Source of the DNA: Nitrospira defluvii
GTDB taxonomy: Bacteria > Nitrospirota > Nitrospiria > Nitrospirales > Nitrospiraceae
DNA: 64,000 bases
Assembly (NCBI GenBank): GCA_000196815.1
Contig: FP929003.1
Location: 2,875,501 to 2,939,500 of the forward strand
Direction: 5' to 3'
The translations under genes were made by a program, and so were the position numbers. The notes under the pieces were generated by a model. The model had not been told where the DNA came from, made no database searches, and saw only the letters and a list, made by a program, of their open reading frames with translations. Below, one piece after another: positions 6,000-14,419 of this stretch; position 1 is the stretch's first letter; each line of letters starts with the position of its first letter.

Positions 6000-8258
6000 A
6001 TGGCCAACATCAGCATCCATGGACGCGTCATCGATGAGCGGGGAGCCGGCATCGCCGGCTTGACCGTTCGCGCGCTCGACTTCGATCCGGTTTTTAGCGA
6101 AGACGATGTGCTGGGCGTCGGCAAGACGGAAGGCGACGGCACCTTTCTCATTTCCTACTCGCCGGACGCCTACCGCACCTGGAAGGTCGATCGGAATCCC
6201 GACCTCGTCGCCCAGATCTTCGGCCCCATCCACGCGGACCCGGCGCTCTTCGGCACCCGCCTCCTGCACGAAACCAAGGAAGCGAAAGATGTCACCGACT
6301 CGAACCACGAGGTCGGCACCATCACCATCCACCGCAACAACATCGAGGGCTGGCTCGTCACCCATACGACCTTGAACCCCGCAGTCGGAGAGCCCGTCGC
6401 GCTCTACCACCACAACCGCATCACGCACCTGATCGACGGGGCCAAGATGTTCCCCGAGGTGACCAGTGCCGCCGAAGGGGCCACCGAATCCATCAACCTG
6501 ATGACGCTCTTTTTCGACGTCGACAACGGCTTTCTCACCAAATTCAAAAGCAGCTTCGACCCGCTCAATCCTCCCGCCACCGGATGCAAGCAGGCGGCGG
6601 AGACCACACTCGAAGAGGTACTCAAGAACAAGGGCGGAAAGCCGGTGAACGTCCTGGTCACGAACCTGCCGCTGTCTGCGGAGGACACCGTGACCGAGGT
6701 GGCGGAATTTTTCGCACAGACACCGGGCGTGCGCACCAACGCCTATAACAAGGGATTCGCCCTGCTGCATGCCAAGGCCATCGTGGTGGATGGGGACCAC
6801 GCCATCCTCATGGGATCGCCGCTCAAACAGTACTACTTCAGCGATTCACGTCACGCCATCCGCGACGCGCGCCACAAGGGCTCGCTCATGCACGACGTCA
6901 ACACCGATCTCAAGGGCCCGGCGGTGTCACACATCGAGAAGACATTCGCGAGCATCTGGAATGCCACCGGCAAACCCATGCTGATTCCTCCACCGAAAAC
7001 CTTTCCCGACCTGCCCGTCACGCCGGACGGAGACGTGACCTCGGTGCAGGTCCTGCGTACACTGCCGGGCGGTTCGATCAAGCGCGTCAATCCCAGCGAC
7101 GAGGACCTGCCCTACGGTGAAACCGGCATCCTCGAAGCCTACGAGCGCGCCATCGCCAACGCGCAACGCTACATCTATATCGAGAACCAGTACTTCACGT
7201 CGCCCGAGATCGTCGATGCGCTCATCGCGAGGATGAAGGATCTGACCAAGCCGCGCCTGCAGATCATCCTGGTCCTGAACCTGCGGCCCGACCTGCCGGG
7301 GTACCCGGATCGCCAGATCGACAACGTCAACCAGCTCCGCCTCGCCGCGAAAACAGGAGGCCATCACCTGGGCGTCTACACGCTCTGGAGCCGATCGGAG
7401 AAAGCAGGCAGCGGCGGCGCGGGGAATCCGCGGCGCTACGACGTGATGCCGGTGTACGTCCACAGCAAATTGGCCATCATCGACGACGTATGGGCTACCG
7501 TAGGAAGCGCGAACCTCGACGGCACCTCCCTCAACTACCACGAGATCGGCCTGATCGTGGGCGGCGCTCTCCTCGACCGGCTCATCGACAAGGCGAAGCT
7601 CACGAACGATCCCGGCAAGTTTCTCTGGGAGTTGTTTTGGTATCTCTTTTTCTTCGTCTTCAAACAGATACTTTTCGATCTCAAGACGTTGGTCATCCTG
7701 CTCTTCGTCGCCTACAAACTGATTTTCGACTTCAAGGAAACGCTGGAGACCATCAGGGAGACGCTCGGCGACGTGGCGGACATTCCTCAACTCGTCAGGG
7801 ATATGTATACCCGCACGGCCCGGCACGCCGTCCCAAGCCGCTCACGTCAGCCGTCGCGCAGCGTGGAACTCAACCTGGTGATGTACAGCGGCATCGCCGG
7901 CCTGCCGGAAAACGGCGTCGTCCGATCTCTACGCGAAGCGCTCTGGCAAGAACACCTCGGGCTCGCCTCGCTGCCGGACAACCTCAAGACCATGCCGGCG
8001 GAACCTTCCCCCATGACCTGGGTCGCCGAATGGGAACACGCCGCCGCACACCATGTGGATGCGATCAAGAACGAACAGGCGCCGCCGGCCGACCATGCGC
8101 CGCACCTGCTGCCTTGGAAGCCGGAGACCGACCCGAAGGAATATTTGGTCGCCCTCAAGATTCGCACCTCAAGCCTGCGCAGCAAGGCGCAGAAGTTCGA
8201 TTTCGGCACCTGCAAGGTCGACGATAAGAAAAGCCTGCTCCCATGGCCGATCATCTAG
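6000..8258 (+). CDS. Phospholipase D-like protein with two HKD motifs
   Basis: The 752-residue protein opens with a transthyretin/carboxypeptidase-regulatory-like beta domain (residues 1-100, starting with ISIHGRVIDERG). Two phospholipase D catalytic motifs follow. HKD1 has H257, K259 and D264 (HAKAIVVD) and HKD2 has H488, K490 and D495 (HSKLAIID) with the usual downstream GSANLDG. Both are intact, so phosphodiesterase or phosphatidyltransferase activity on lipids or nucleic acid is plausible. A very hydrophobic stretch around residues 545-585, rich in Phe, Leu and Val, probably anchors or inserts into membrane. There is no N-terminal signal peptide. The gene overlaps the next one by 16 bases, implying coupled expression. 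Substrate is unknown. Confidence 0.85.
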   Translation: MANISIHGRVIDERGAGIAGLTVRALDFDPVFSEDDVLGVGKTEGDGTFLISYSPDAYRTWKVDRNPDLVAQIFGPIHADPALFGTRLLHETKEAKDVTDSNHEVGTITIHRNNIEGWLVTHTTLNPAVGEPVALYHHNRITHLIDGAKMFPEVTSAAEGATESINLMTLFFDVDNGFLTKFKSSFDPLNPPATGCKQAAETTLEEVLKNKGGKPVNVLVTNLPLSAEDTVTEVAEFFAQTPGVRTNAYNKGFALLHAKAIVVDGDHAILMGSPLKQYYFSDSRHAIRDARHKGSLMHDVNTDLKGPAVSHIEKTFASIWNATGKPMLIPPPKTFPDLPVTPDGDVTSVQVLRTLPGGSIKRVNPSDEDLPYGETGILEAYERAIANAQRYIYIENQYFTSPEIVDALIARMKDLTKPRLQIILVLNLRPDLPGYPDRQIDNVNQLRLAAKTGGHHLGVYTLWSRSEKAGSGGAGNPRRYDVMPVYVHSKLAIIDDVWATVGSANLDGTSLNYHEIGLIVGGALLDRLIDKAKLTNDPGKFLWELFWYLFFFVFKQILFDLKTLVILLFVAYKLIFDFKETLETIRETLGDVADIPQLVRDMYTRTARHAVPSRSRQPSRSVELNLVMYSGIAGLPENGVVRSLREALWQEHLGLASLPDNLKTMPAEPSPMTWVAEWEHAAAHHVDAIKNEQAPPADHAPHLLPWKPETDPKEYLVALKIRTSSLRSKAQKFDFGTCKVDDKKSLLPWPII

Positions 8259-11200
8259 TCCAGAACGCCACCGCAGGGATCGGGCGGCTCCTGTCGTACC
8301 TCGACGTCGTTCACGGCGATATCGAGGAGGCGCGCGCGTTTCTGAAACTACTGGGATGGGACCTGCCGCCCGGTCTCGACGACATCGGTCTGGCCGCCCT
8401 CGATCTCGGTGATTTCCTCACGAAGCTCGATGCGGTCATCGGCGCCTCCGACGCCGAATGGAACGACGAGGTGACCATGGCGGGCCGCATCGTCGACCTT
8501 GCCTTCGCCATCGAAGCGCTCGTCGCTCGGATTCACGATCTGGCTCACACCCTGCCCGCCAGACTGGCATCTTTCGGCGACTACGTGGACCGGACGCAGA
8601 TCCACAAGGAACTTCCCAGACGGCTGTTCGACTTCCTCGTGGCCAATTACCTGGCGCAGGCTTCGCCGCTCGCTTATGCCGTCCTCCACCTGATGAACAT
8701 CATCGACTATCCCTACTACGCCGCCGATCCGGCGACGTTTCAGGTGGAACACGTGCGCGCCACGGTGCACTATCATCTGTTCAAAGTGCTGGTCACGGAG
8801 CCGAACCGACTGTTCACCGAGGCCTATGGCTGGGATACACCGGACTTCCAGTCCACCCTCTTTCTCAACCGGGTCAGCCAGCTCTTCCAGACGCTCGGGC
8901 TACGTAGTCGCATCCAGCCGTTGAGTCCTCAGGCGGAAGAAGCCTGGGTGGGACGTACCGGAGCGGGTGTCGATCCGCCGTCGCAGTTGATCACCTTTTT
9001 ATATGAAGAGCGCGGCACGGCCTTCGGCGTACGACTTGGACTCTCCCTCTTCGGCGCAGCCCCCACGTCGGCAGGCGCGAACGATGCCGGCCTCGGCCTC
9101 GCGCCTCTGATCCAAGGCCGGGCGGAAGGGGCGGTGCCGTTTCACCGATTGGAAGACACACGCATCGAATGGTCCGGCAACGTGGAGGTGCTCAAGCGGC
9201 TCGCGGTGATTCTGCGACCCAACCGGGACCTCACCCTTCGCAAGGGAGCGGGACTCGGCGATGCCATCAACGGCCGCCTCACGTTGGGACTGCGGCATGG
9301 TCAACCGACCGGCGAGCCGCACCCGCTGGTGCGCCTGCCCGGTGGGTCGGCCCTGAGGTATCAGCAGTTCGCGGTCGCGGGCGGCATCGACGCCGCCTCG
9401 GCGACCAGCCCCGAGACATTCCTGGAGTTGGCGCTTCTGGGTCTTCGGTTCGACTTGTCGCTCGCCGAAGCCGATGGGTTCGTCCAGGGAACGCTGACTC
9501 GCGATCGCGTCGAAGCGCCGTTCGACCTCACACTCCGTTGGAGCAGCAAGACAGGACTCTCGCTCTCCGGCAGCGGCGGGCTCCACGTCTTTCTCACGTT
9601 GCAAAAATCCATCGGCCCATTACGGCTAGACGGCGTACACATCGGGATCGACGTGGGCGAGGAGGGCATCGAAACCGAAACCAGCCTGAACGGGCGCCTG
9701 ACACTCGGGCCGGTCACCGCTACCGTCGAGCGGCTCGGCATGACCGTCAACATCTCGTTCGGCGAAGGGAACCTCGGCCTCTTCGGGCTTTCACCAGGCT
9801 TCAAGCCACCGACAGGCCTGGGGCTGGCGATTGCCGCGCCGGGTGTGGTGGGCGGCGGGTATGTGGGCTTCGATCCCCAGCGGGCCGAATACAGCGGCAT
9901 GCTGCAGTTGGAGCTAGCCGACCGCATCGCGATTAAAGCCATTGGCCTGCTCACCACGCGCCTGCCCGACGGCAGCAAGGGCTACTCGCTGTTGATCCTG
10001 CTCACCGCCGAAGGGTTCACGCCCATTCCACTAGGCCTGGGCTTCACCCTCACCGGCATCGGTGGGCTGCTCGGCCTGCGTCGCACCGTCTCCACGTCCA
10101 CGCTCCGCGAGGGCCTCAAGACCGGCACGCTGAATGCCATTCTGTTCCCGGTGGATCCCCTGCGGAACGCGCCGCAACTGCTGAGCGATCTGCGCCGCGT
10201 GTTTCCCCCCACCGCCGGCCGCCATGTTTTTGGCCCCATGGTCCAATTGCGTTGGGGCACACCCACCCTGCTGACCCTTGAACTCGCCCTCCTGCTCGAA
10301 TTGCCGTCGCCCGTCCGGGTGATCGTCTTAGGCCGCCTCCAAGTCCTCTTGCCCAACCAGACCCACCCGCTCGTGCAGATCCGCATGGACGCCTTGGGGG
10401 TGCTCGATGTGTCGGCCGGCACCGTCTCGTTGGATGCCACGCTCTACGATTCCCGCATTCTGCAATTCACCCTGACCGGCGACATGGCGCTCCGGGCCGG
10501 CTGGGGGAGCCAGCCGCAGTTTATCCTGGCCATCGGCGGGTTCCATCCGCGGTTTGCCGCCCCGCCGGGGTTACCGGCGCTCAAACGCTTGGCCTTGAGT
10601 CTCGCCGACGGCGACACGTTGCAGCTGCGTTGCGCCGCCTATCTGGCCGTCACCTCCAATACGGTGCAGTTCGGCGCCCGGGTCGATCTCCATGCCGCGG
10701 GCGGCGGGTTCAGCTTCGACGGCATGCTGGGGTTCGATGCATTGATTCAGTTGGCGCCCCTGGCGTTTCAAGTGGACATCGGCGCCGCCTTGGCGCTGCG
10801 CTATCGCGGCCGGTTGCTGATGGGCATCTCCTTCAAGGGGAGCCTGGCGGGGCCCACGCCCTGGGAGGTGCAGGGCAAGGCCACGATCAAGATCCTGTTC
10901 TTCAAGGTCTCGGTGTCCTTCGAGCGGCAGTTCGGCACGAAGACCCCGCCGCCCCTGCCGGCGGCGGTGGATGTGGTGGCGCAGGTCGCGGCCGCCCTGG
11001 CCGACCGGCGCAATTGGAGCGGGACCCTGCCGCGGCGGGAGCCGCCGGTGGTGACGGTCCGTGATGGGGGGTCCACGACAGCCGGTCCGCTCCGGGTGCA
11101 TCCGCTGGCGGAGCTGACGGTGCGGGAGCGGATCGCGCCGCTCAACCGGCCGATCACGAAGCTGGGGACGGCGCCGCTGGTGGGCGGGCCGACGACGCTC

Positions 11201-11563
11201 ACGGTGACCGCGACGGGCAGCGGCCCGACGGCCCTCCCTTGGCGGACGACGCCGGTGCAGGAGCCCTTTGCCCTGGCGCAATTCGAAGATCTGCGGGAGG
11301 ACGAGCAGTTGGCGCGGCCTTCGTTCGAGGCGCTGGCGGCGGGGCTGACTTTTGCGCTGGACGAGGTGGCGGCGGAAGAGGACCCCGGACTGACGGCGCC
11401 GATTGCCTACGAGACCCTGCTGATCGATCCGACGCGGCCGCCCGAGCGGCCGAAACCCGGCTATGTGCTCTCGGCGGCGGTGCTGGCCCGGGTCGCGCCC
11501 TTCGGTGCCGCCGGGCAAGCCGCGATTCGCACACGCCGGCGCACTTCGACAGTTGTCGCCTGA
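8243..11563 (+). CDS. DUF6603-like giant protein, copy A
   Basis: The 1106-residue protein starts inside the end of the phospholipase D-like gene. Residues 1 to about 240 are helical and resemble the same region of copy B (LFDFLVANYLAQ against LFELLLTDYLAA; EAYGWDTPDF against KVYGWGSQEL). The rest is a long series of Gly-rich amphipathic beta strands with recurring LGLG and LTLGPV patterns, suggesting an extended beta-helix, beta-solenoid or barrel-like fold. Residues 519-1106 are encoded by DNA nearly identical to copy B. I assign DUF6603 from recall of the family's strand pattern, not a search. There is no signal peptide and no catalytic motif I can see. It may be a structural or carrier component. 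Confidence 0.7.
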   Translation: MADHLVQNATAGIGRLLSYLDVVHGDIEEARAFLKLLGWDLPPGLDDIGLAALDLGDFLTKLDAVIGASDAEWNDEVTMAGRIVDLAFAIEALVARIHDLAHTLPARLASFGDYVDRTQIHKELPRRLFDFLVANYLAQASPLAYAVLHLMNIIDYPYYAADPATFQVEHVRATVHYHLFKVLVTEPNRLFTEAYGWDTPDFQSTLFLNRVSQLFQTLGLRSRIQPLSPQAEEAWVGRTGAGVDPPSQLITFLYEERGTAFGVRLGLSLFGAAPTSAGANDAGLGLAPLIQGRAEGAVPFHRLEDTRIEWSGNVEVLKRLAVILRPNRDLTLRKGAGLGDAINGRLTLGLRHGQPTGEPHPLVRLPGGSALRYQQFAVAGGIDAASATSPETFLELALLGLRFDLSLAEADGFVQGTLTRDRVEAPFDLTLRWSSKTGLSLSGSGGLHVFLTLQKSIGPLRLDGVHIGIDVGEEGIETETSLNGRLTLGPVTATVERLGMTVNISFGEGNLGLFGLSPGFKPPTGLGLAIAAPGVVGGGYVGFDPQRAEYSGMLQLELADRIAIKAIGLLTTRLPDGSKGYSLLILLTAEGFTPIPLGLGFTLTGIGGLLGLRRTVSTSTLREGLKTGTLNAILFPVDPLRNAPQLLSDLRRVFPPTAGRHVFGPMVQLRWGTPTLLTLELALLLELPSPVRVIVLGRLQVLLPNQTHPLVQIRMDALGVLDVSAGTVSLDATLYDSRILQFTLTGDMALRAGWGSQPQFILAIGGFHPRFAAPPGLPALKRLALSLADGDTLQLRCAAYLAVTSNTVQFGARVDLHAAGGGFSFDGMLGFDALIQLAPLAFQVDIGAALALRYRGRLLMGISFKGSLAGPTPWEVQGKATIKILFFKVSVSFERQFGTKTPPPLPAAVDVVAQVAAALADRRNWSGTLPRREPPVVTVRDGGSTTAGPLRVHPLAELTVRERIAPLNRPITKLGTAPLVGGPTTLTVTATGSGPTALPWRTTPVQEPFALAQFEDLREDEQLARPSFEALAAGLTFALDEVAAEEDPGLTAPIAYETLLIDPTRPPERPKPGYVLSAAVLARVAPFGAAGQAAIRTRRRTSTVVA

Positions 11564-11568
11564 GATGA
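9797..11568. repeat. 1772-bp near-identical direct repeat, copy A
   Basis: This segment matches 15907-17678 base for base apart from seven substitutions by my count, about 99.6% identity. It begins inside copy A at codon 519 and extends eight bases past the reading frame through TGAGATGA. Before and after it the two loci show no comparable nucleotide identity. Only three substitutions change the protein (Gly/Ser, Arg/His and Arg/Gly). Confidence 0.95.
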
Positions 11569-11845
11569 CTACGTACCCTCGCAATCCGGCCCCTTCCACC
11601 ACGAGCACCTTCGTACAGCCTTACAGGCCTCGAACGGGCGGCGAAACGTGCGGACATTGATTGCGCTGCACCGCCATAATGCACGTATTTACCGCAGAGA
11701 TGCGTTTGACACTCCTTCACGAGCGGAGTACCTTTCGGTTCGTCCGATCGTAGACTTTCGTCGCCTGTTCGAGACGCTCGAGCGGACAGGATTGCTTCTT
11801 AACTTGTGTTAACCTCGGACGCCACAACGAACAGCTCAAGCCGTC
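11564..11845 (+). other. Gap inside the cluster, open in the upstream frame
   Basis: No confident gene lies here. In the same frame as the upstream DUF6603-like gene the sequence stays open past the TGA (11561-11563) to a TAA at 11810-11812. Its second half reads like protein (for example RAEYLSVRPIVDFRRLFETL). This could be a relic of a gene tail displaced when the repeat copy arrived, or chance openness at high GC. A short TTAAC-ttgt-GTTAA palindrome is at 11799-11812. I see no clear promoter or ribosome binding site for the next gene. Confidence 0.35.
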
Positions 11846-14419
11846 ATGCCGATCACCGGGATCAAATGGAAAACCAATCGGGAGTACGACATCCACCTGT
11901 TGCGTGGAAGAACCTTACCGGCCCTCCTCGATGCCGTCGATGTTCAGCTCCCTGACGGTACCACTCAAGATGCCGCGGCCTACCTGGCTGCCAATGCCGA
12001 CGTCACCATCAACTTCCAACCGTCGTTCAGAAACGTGCTCGACCTCACCGTCGCGCCGCCGACCTGCTCCGGCTTCGGGATCACGATCAACAATAACAAC
12101 GGAGAAACCCGGGTGCCTGCGCCTCCGAGCCCGGCGACAACCATTCATAATTTTCTCCTGCACGCCACGGCCGAAGATTCGAGTGACGACAAGGAATACC
12201 GCATCAGCGTCCGGATTCACCTGCATAACCGCGTGACCTCCGCCTGGTTGACGCCTTCGATCCTGACTCTTCGGCCGGACGGTCCGACCTTGCCGCAAAC
12301 CACCTTCAGGCGTTTCAGTGTGCGCGCGCAATTCGATGACAACACCGTCGGTGACCTCACCAATCAGTCCGGACTGACCTGGGGCCCCCTCGCCAACGTA
12401 GAACCATCAGGTCGATTGATCGTTTCGGTCGGGAATAGCCCGAGTGACCCGGCCGTGGAGATCACGGCCACGCTGCCGGCCGACCTACGGGATCCTGCGA
12501 ACCCCGCGCCACCGGAGATCGTGGCTCGCGGCCATATCCGGTTCGCAGCGGATTGGGCCTCGGAAAGCACCATTCGAACCGAGACCGTACAGATCCAGGA
12601 GACCTGGCCGGGCACGATCAACCCGGAACTCGTCCCTAATTTCCTGTTCCTGTGCGACGGCTACACCACCGACGACAAACCGCAGTTCGAATCCCAAATC
12701 AGATGCCTGCTGGGGCTCATGAAGAAAAGCCGGCTGACGCGCCCTTTCGATTTACTCTCCACATCAATGAATTATTTTCAGGCCTTCGTGCCCTCCAGCC
12801 ATCATGGCATTTCGGTGCTCTGCGAGGTTTTCCCGACACAGCGGAACAATGGGGACGTGCAAACCAATAGCGACGACACCGTGCACCTCTATTGCGTTCC
12901 CGATCCGGAGGATCCTTCCGCAGGGGAACGTTGGGATCTCCGCAACCTGCTATTCCGACTCGGGCTTCCCGTTCCCGGACAAGGGCTCGATCGGCCGATC
13001 AAGGAAATCCGTGATTACTGGGACAGCATCCTCGACGACGTGCCGCATGACAAAATCTCGAATGCGACGGTGCGTGAGTGGCAAATGTTATCCCGACGGA
13101 CATTCCTCGAAGAAGCCGATTCGACGTTCGGATTGGCCTACGGCGACTACCCCAACGTCACGAACGAAAGTAACAATAGCGAAATCGGGTTTCATTCGCG
13201 ACGAATGACGCGCGAGCAGTTGGACCCGATCTTGAACCGCCTGCACGACACCAATGGCAATCCCATAGGCCAGTTGTGGGCTGAACGGTCTGACGGCACA
13301 CAACCCAACAGCTACCCGTTGATTTTTCTCTTCTCTTCGCTCAGATGGGACCGTGGGGTGAACTACCGTCGCAGGTACATCGCCATGAATGTCGAGGGGC
13401 GGGAAACAATCCCGGCGAGACCCGTCTCGGGGAAACCGACGTATCGTATCGACCTCACCGGCCGCATCACCAACAAGATCTCCCATGGGCGCCTGATCCG
13501 CGGGTGTCATGAGGTGGCACATTCGTTCGGCCTGGGCGATGAGTACAGCGAAAAGGGAACCTTGCCTCAGAGCCGCGAGATCGATCAGTTTTACGGGAAT
13601 CTGCAGAAACACAGCGACCTGCTCGACTCGTTCGACGACATCGATGGCGATCTCATCAAATGGCGCTGGCATCGCATCCGCAAAGCCACCGTCGTCATGG
13701 GCGCTATCGGCCAAGCCACACCGGGCGTCTTCCGCATTCCGATTCCCTTGGGGCAGAGCCTGCAATTCAAACAAGGCAACACGGTGCTCCTGCGCGCTCG
13801 ACGCTACCCCAATCCCCTCCCGCGCAATCCGGACATCAGCGAGCACCTCCACATCGTCGGACTCGCAGACCCCGGCGGCGTGTTCGACCTTTCAAAACCG
13901 GAAGGCCCGGACAATCCTCTGGGCGCAGCCATCCTGGTCTCGCCCAAGGACGGGCACTCATTCACCGCAGCCGATGCCGCTCGATTCGGGGCCGGCTGCG
14001 TCCTCTACCTGCCCGTCGAAGCCAGCGAATCGGCCCGCTCGGAAGACTACCCCTTCGCCGAGTTGATCGCCCTGAACGTCAAGGATCACATCACGGACCG
14101 GGGCCGCGCGCTCAACCAGGACCCCGACAGCGACGAGATCTGCGTGCCGGACAAAAACGACGTGCAAAAGCCGAAGAAGCTCGACATCGATTTTCCCCGC
14201 TGCTTCAAACATAAGAACCGGATCGTCGGCCTGTTTACGGGCGGCAAAACGTTCCACTGCGGAATTTATCACCCCACGGGCAACTGCATCATGCGTAACT
14301 CGGACAGTGACGGCAAAGAGTTCTGCCCCGTGTGCCGTTACCTGCTGGTTGATATCATCGATCCCCACCAGCATTTTTCCATCGACTTGGACTACGGCGA
14401 GATTTATCCGCAGAAATGA
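11846..14419 (+). CDS. M64-like zinc metallopeptidase, large
   Basis: The 857-residue protein has an N-terminal half of beta-rich, Ig-like or jelly-roll-like segments (residues 1-260). A domain beginning FLFLCDGYTTDD (about residue 265) follows. The zinc-binding signature HEVAHSFGLGDEY has H555, E556 and H559 with D565 and E566, fitting the HExxHxxGLxDEY pattern of IgA-peptidase-like M64 enzymes. A late Cys-rich motif, CIMRNSDSDGKEFCPVC, also matches that family. There is no signal peptide, unusual for M64 enzymes, which are mostly secreted. The stop overlaps the next start as ATGA, so it is translationally coupled to DUF6603-like copy B. Confidence 0.75.
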   Translation: MPITGIKWKTNREYDIHLLRGRTLPALLDAVDVQLPDGTTQDAAAYLAANADVTINFQPSFRNVLDLTVAPPTCSGFGITINNNNGETRVPAPPSPATTIHNFLLHATAEDSSDDKEYRISVRIHLHNRVTSAWLTPSILTLRPDGPTLPQTTFRRFSVRAQFDDNTVGDLTNQSGLTWGPLANVEPSGRLIVSVGNSPSDPAVEITATLPADLRDPANPAPPEIVARGHIRFAADWASESTIRTETVQIQETWPGTINPELVPNFLFLCDGYTTDDKPQFESQIRCLLGLMKKSRLTRPFDLLSTSMNYFQAFVPSSHHGISVLCEVFPTQRNNGDVQTNSDDTVHLYCVPDPEDPSAGERWDLRNLLFRLGLPVPGQGLDRPIKEIRDYWDSILDDVPHDKISNATVREWQMLSRRTFLEEADSTFGLAYGDYPNVTNESNNSEIGFHSRRMTREQLDPILNRLHDTNGNPIGQLWAERSDGTQPNSYPLIFLFSSLRWDRGVNYRRRYIAMNVEGRETIPARPVSGKPTYRIDLTGRITNKISHGRLIRGCHEVAHSFGLGDEYSEKGTLPQSREIDQFYGNLQKHSDLLDSFDDIDGDLIKWRWHRIRKATVVMGAIGQATPGVFRIPIPLGQSLQFKQGNTVLLRARRYPNPLPRNPDISEHLHIVGLADPGGVFDLSKPEGPDNPLGAAILVSPKDGHSFTAADAARFGAGCVLYLPVEASESARSEDYPFAELIALNVKDHITDRGRALNQDPDSDEICVPDKNDVQKPKKLDIDFPRCFKHKNRIVGLFTGGKTFHCGIYHPTGNCIMRNSDSDGKEFCPVCRYLLVDIIDPHQHFSIDLDYGEIYPQK

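Noticed and set aside
5403-6800. A 465-codon minus-strand frame across the lipoprotein and phospholipase D-like genes
   Set aside because: It runs antisense through two well-supported genes and the promoter between them, and shows no family motif.
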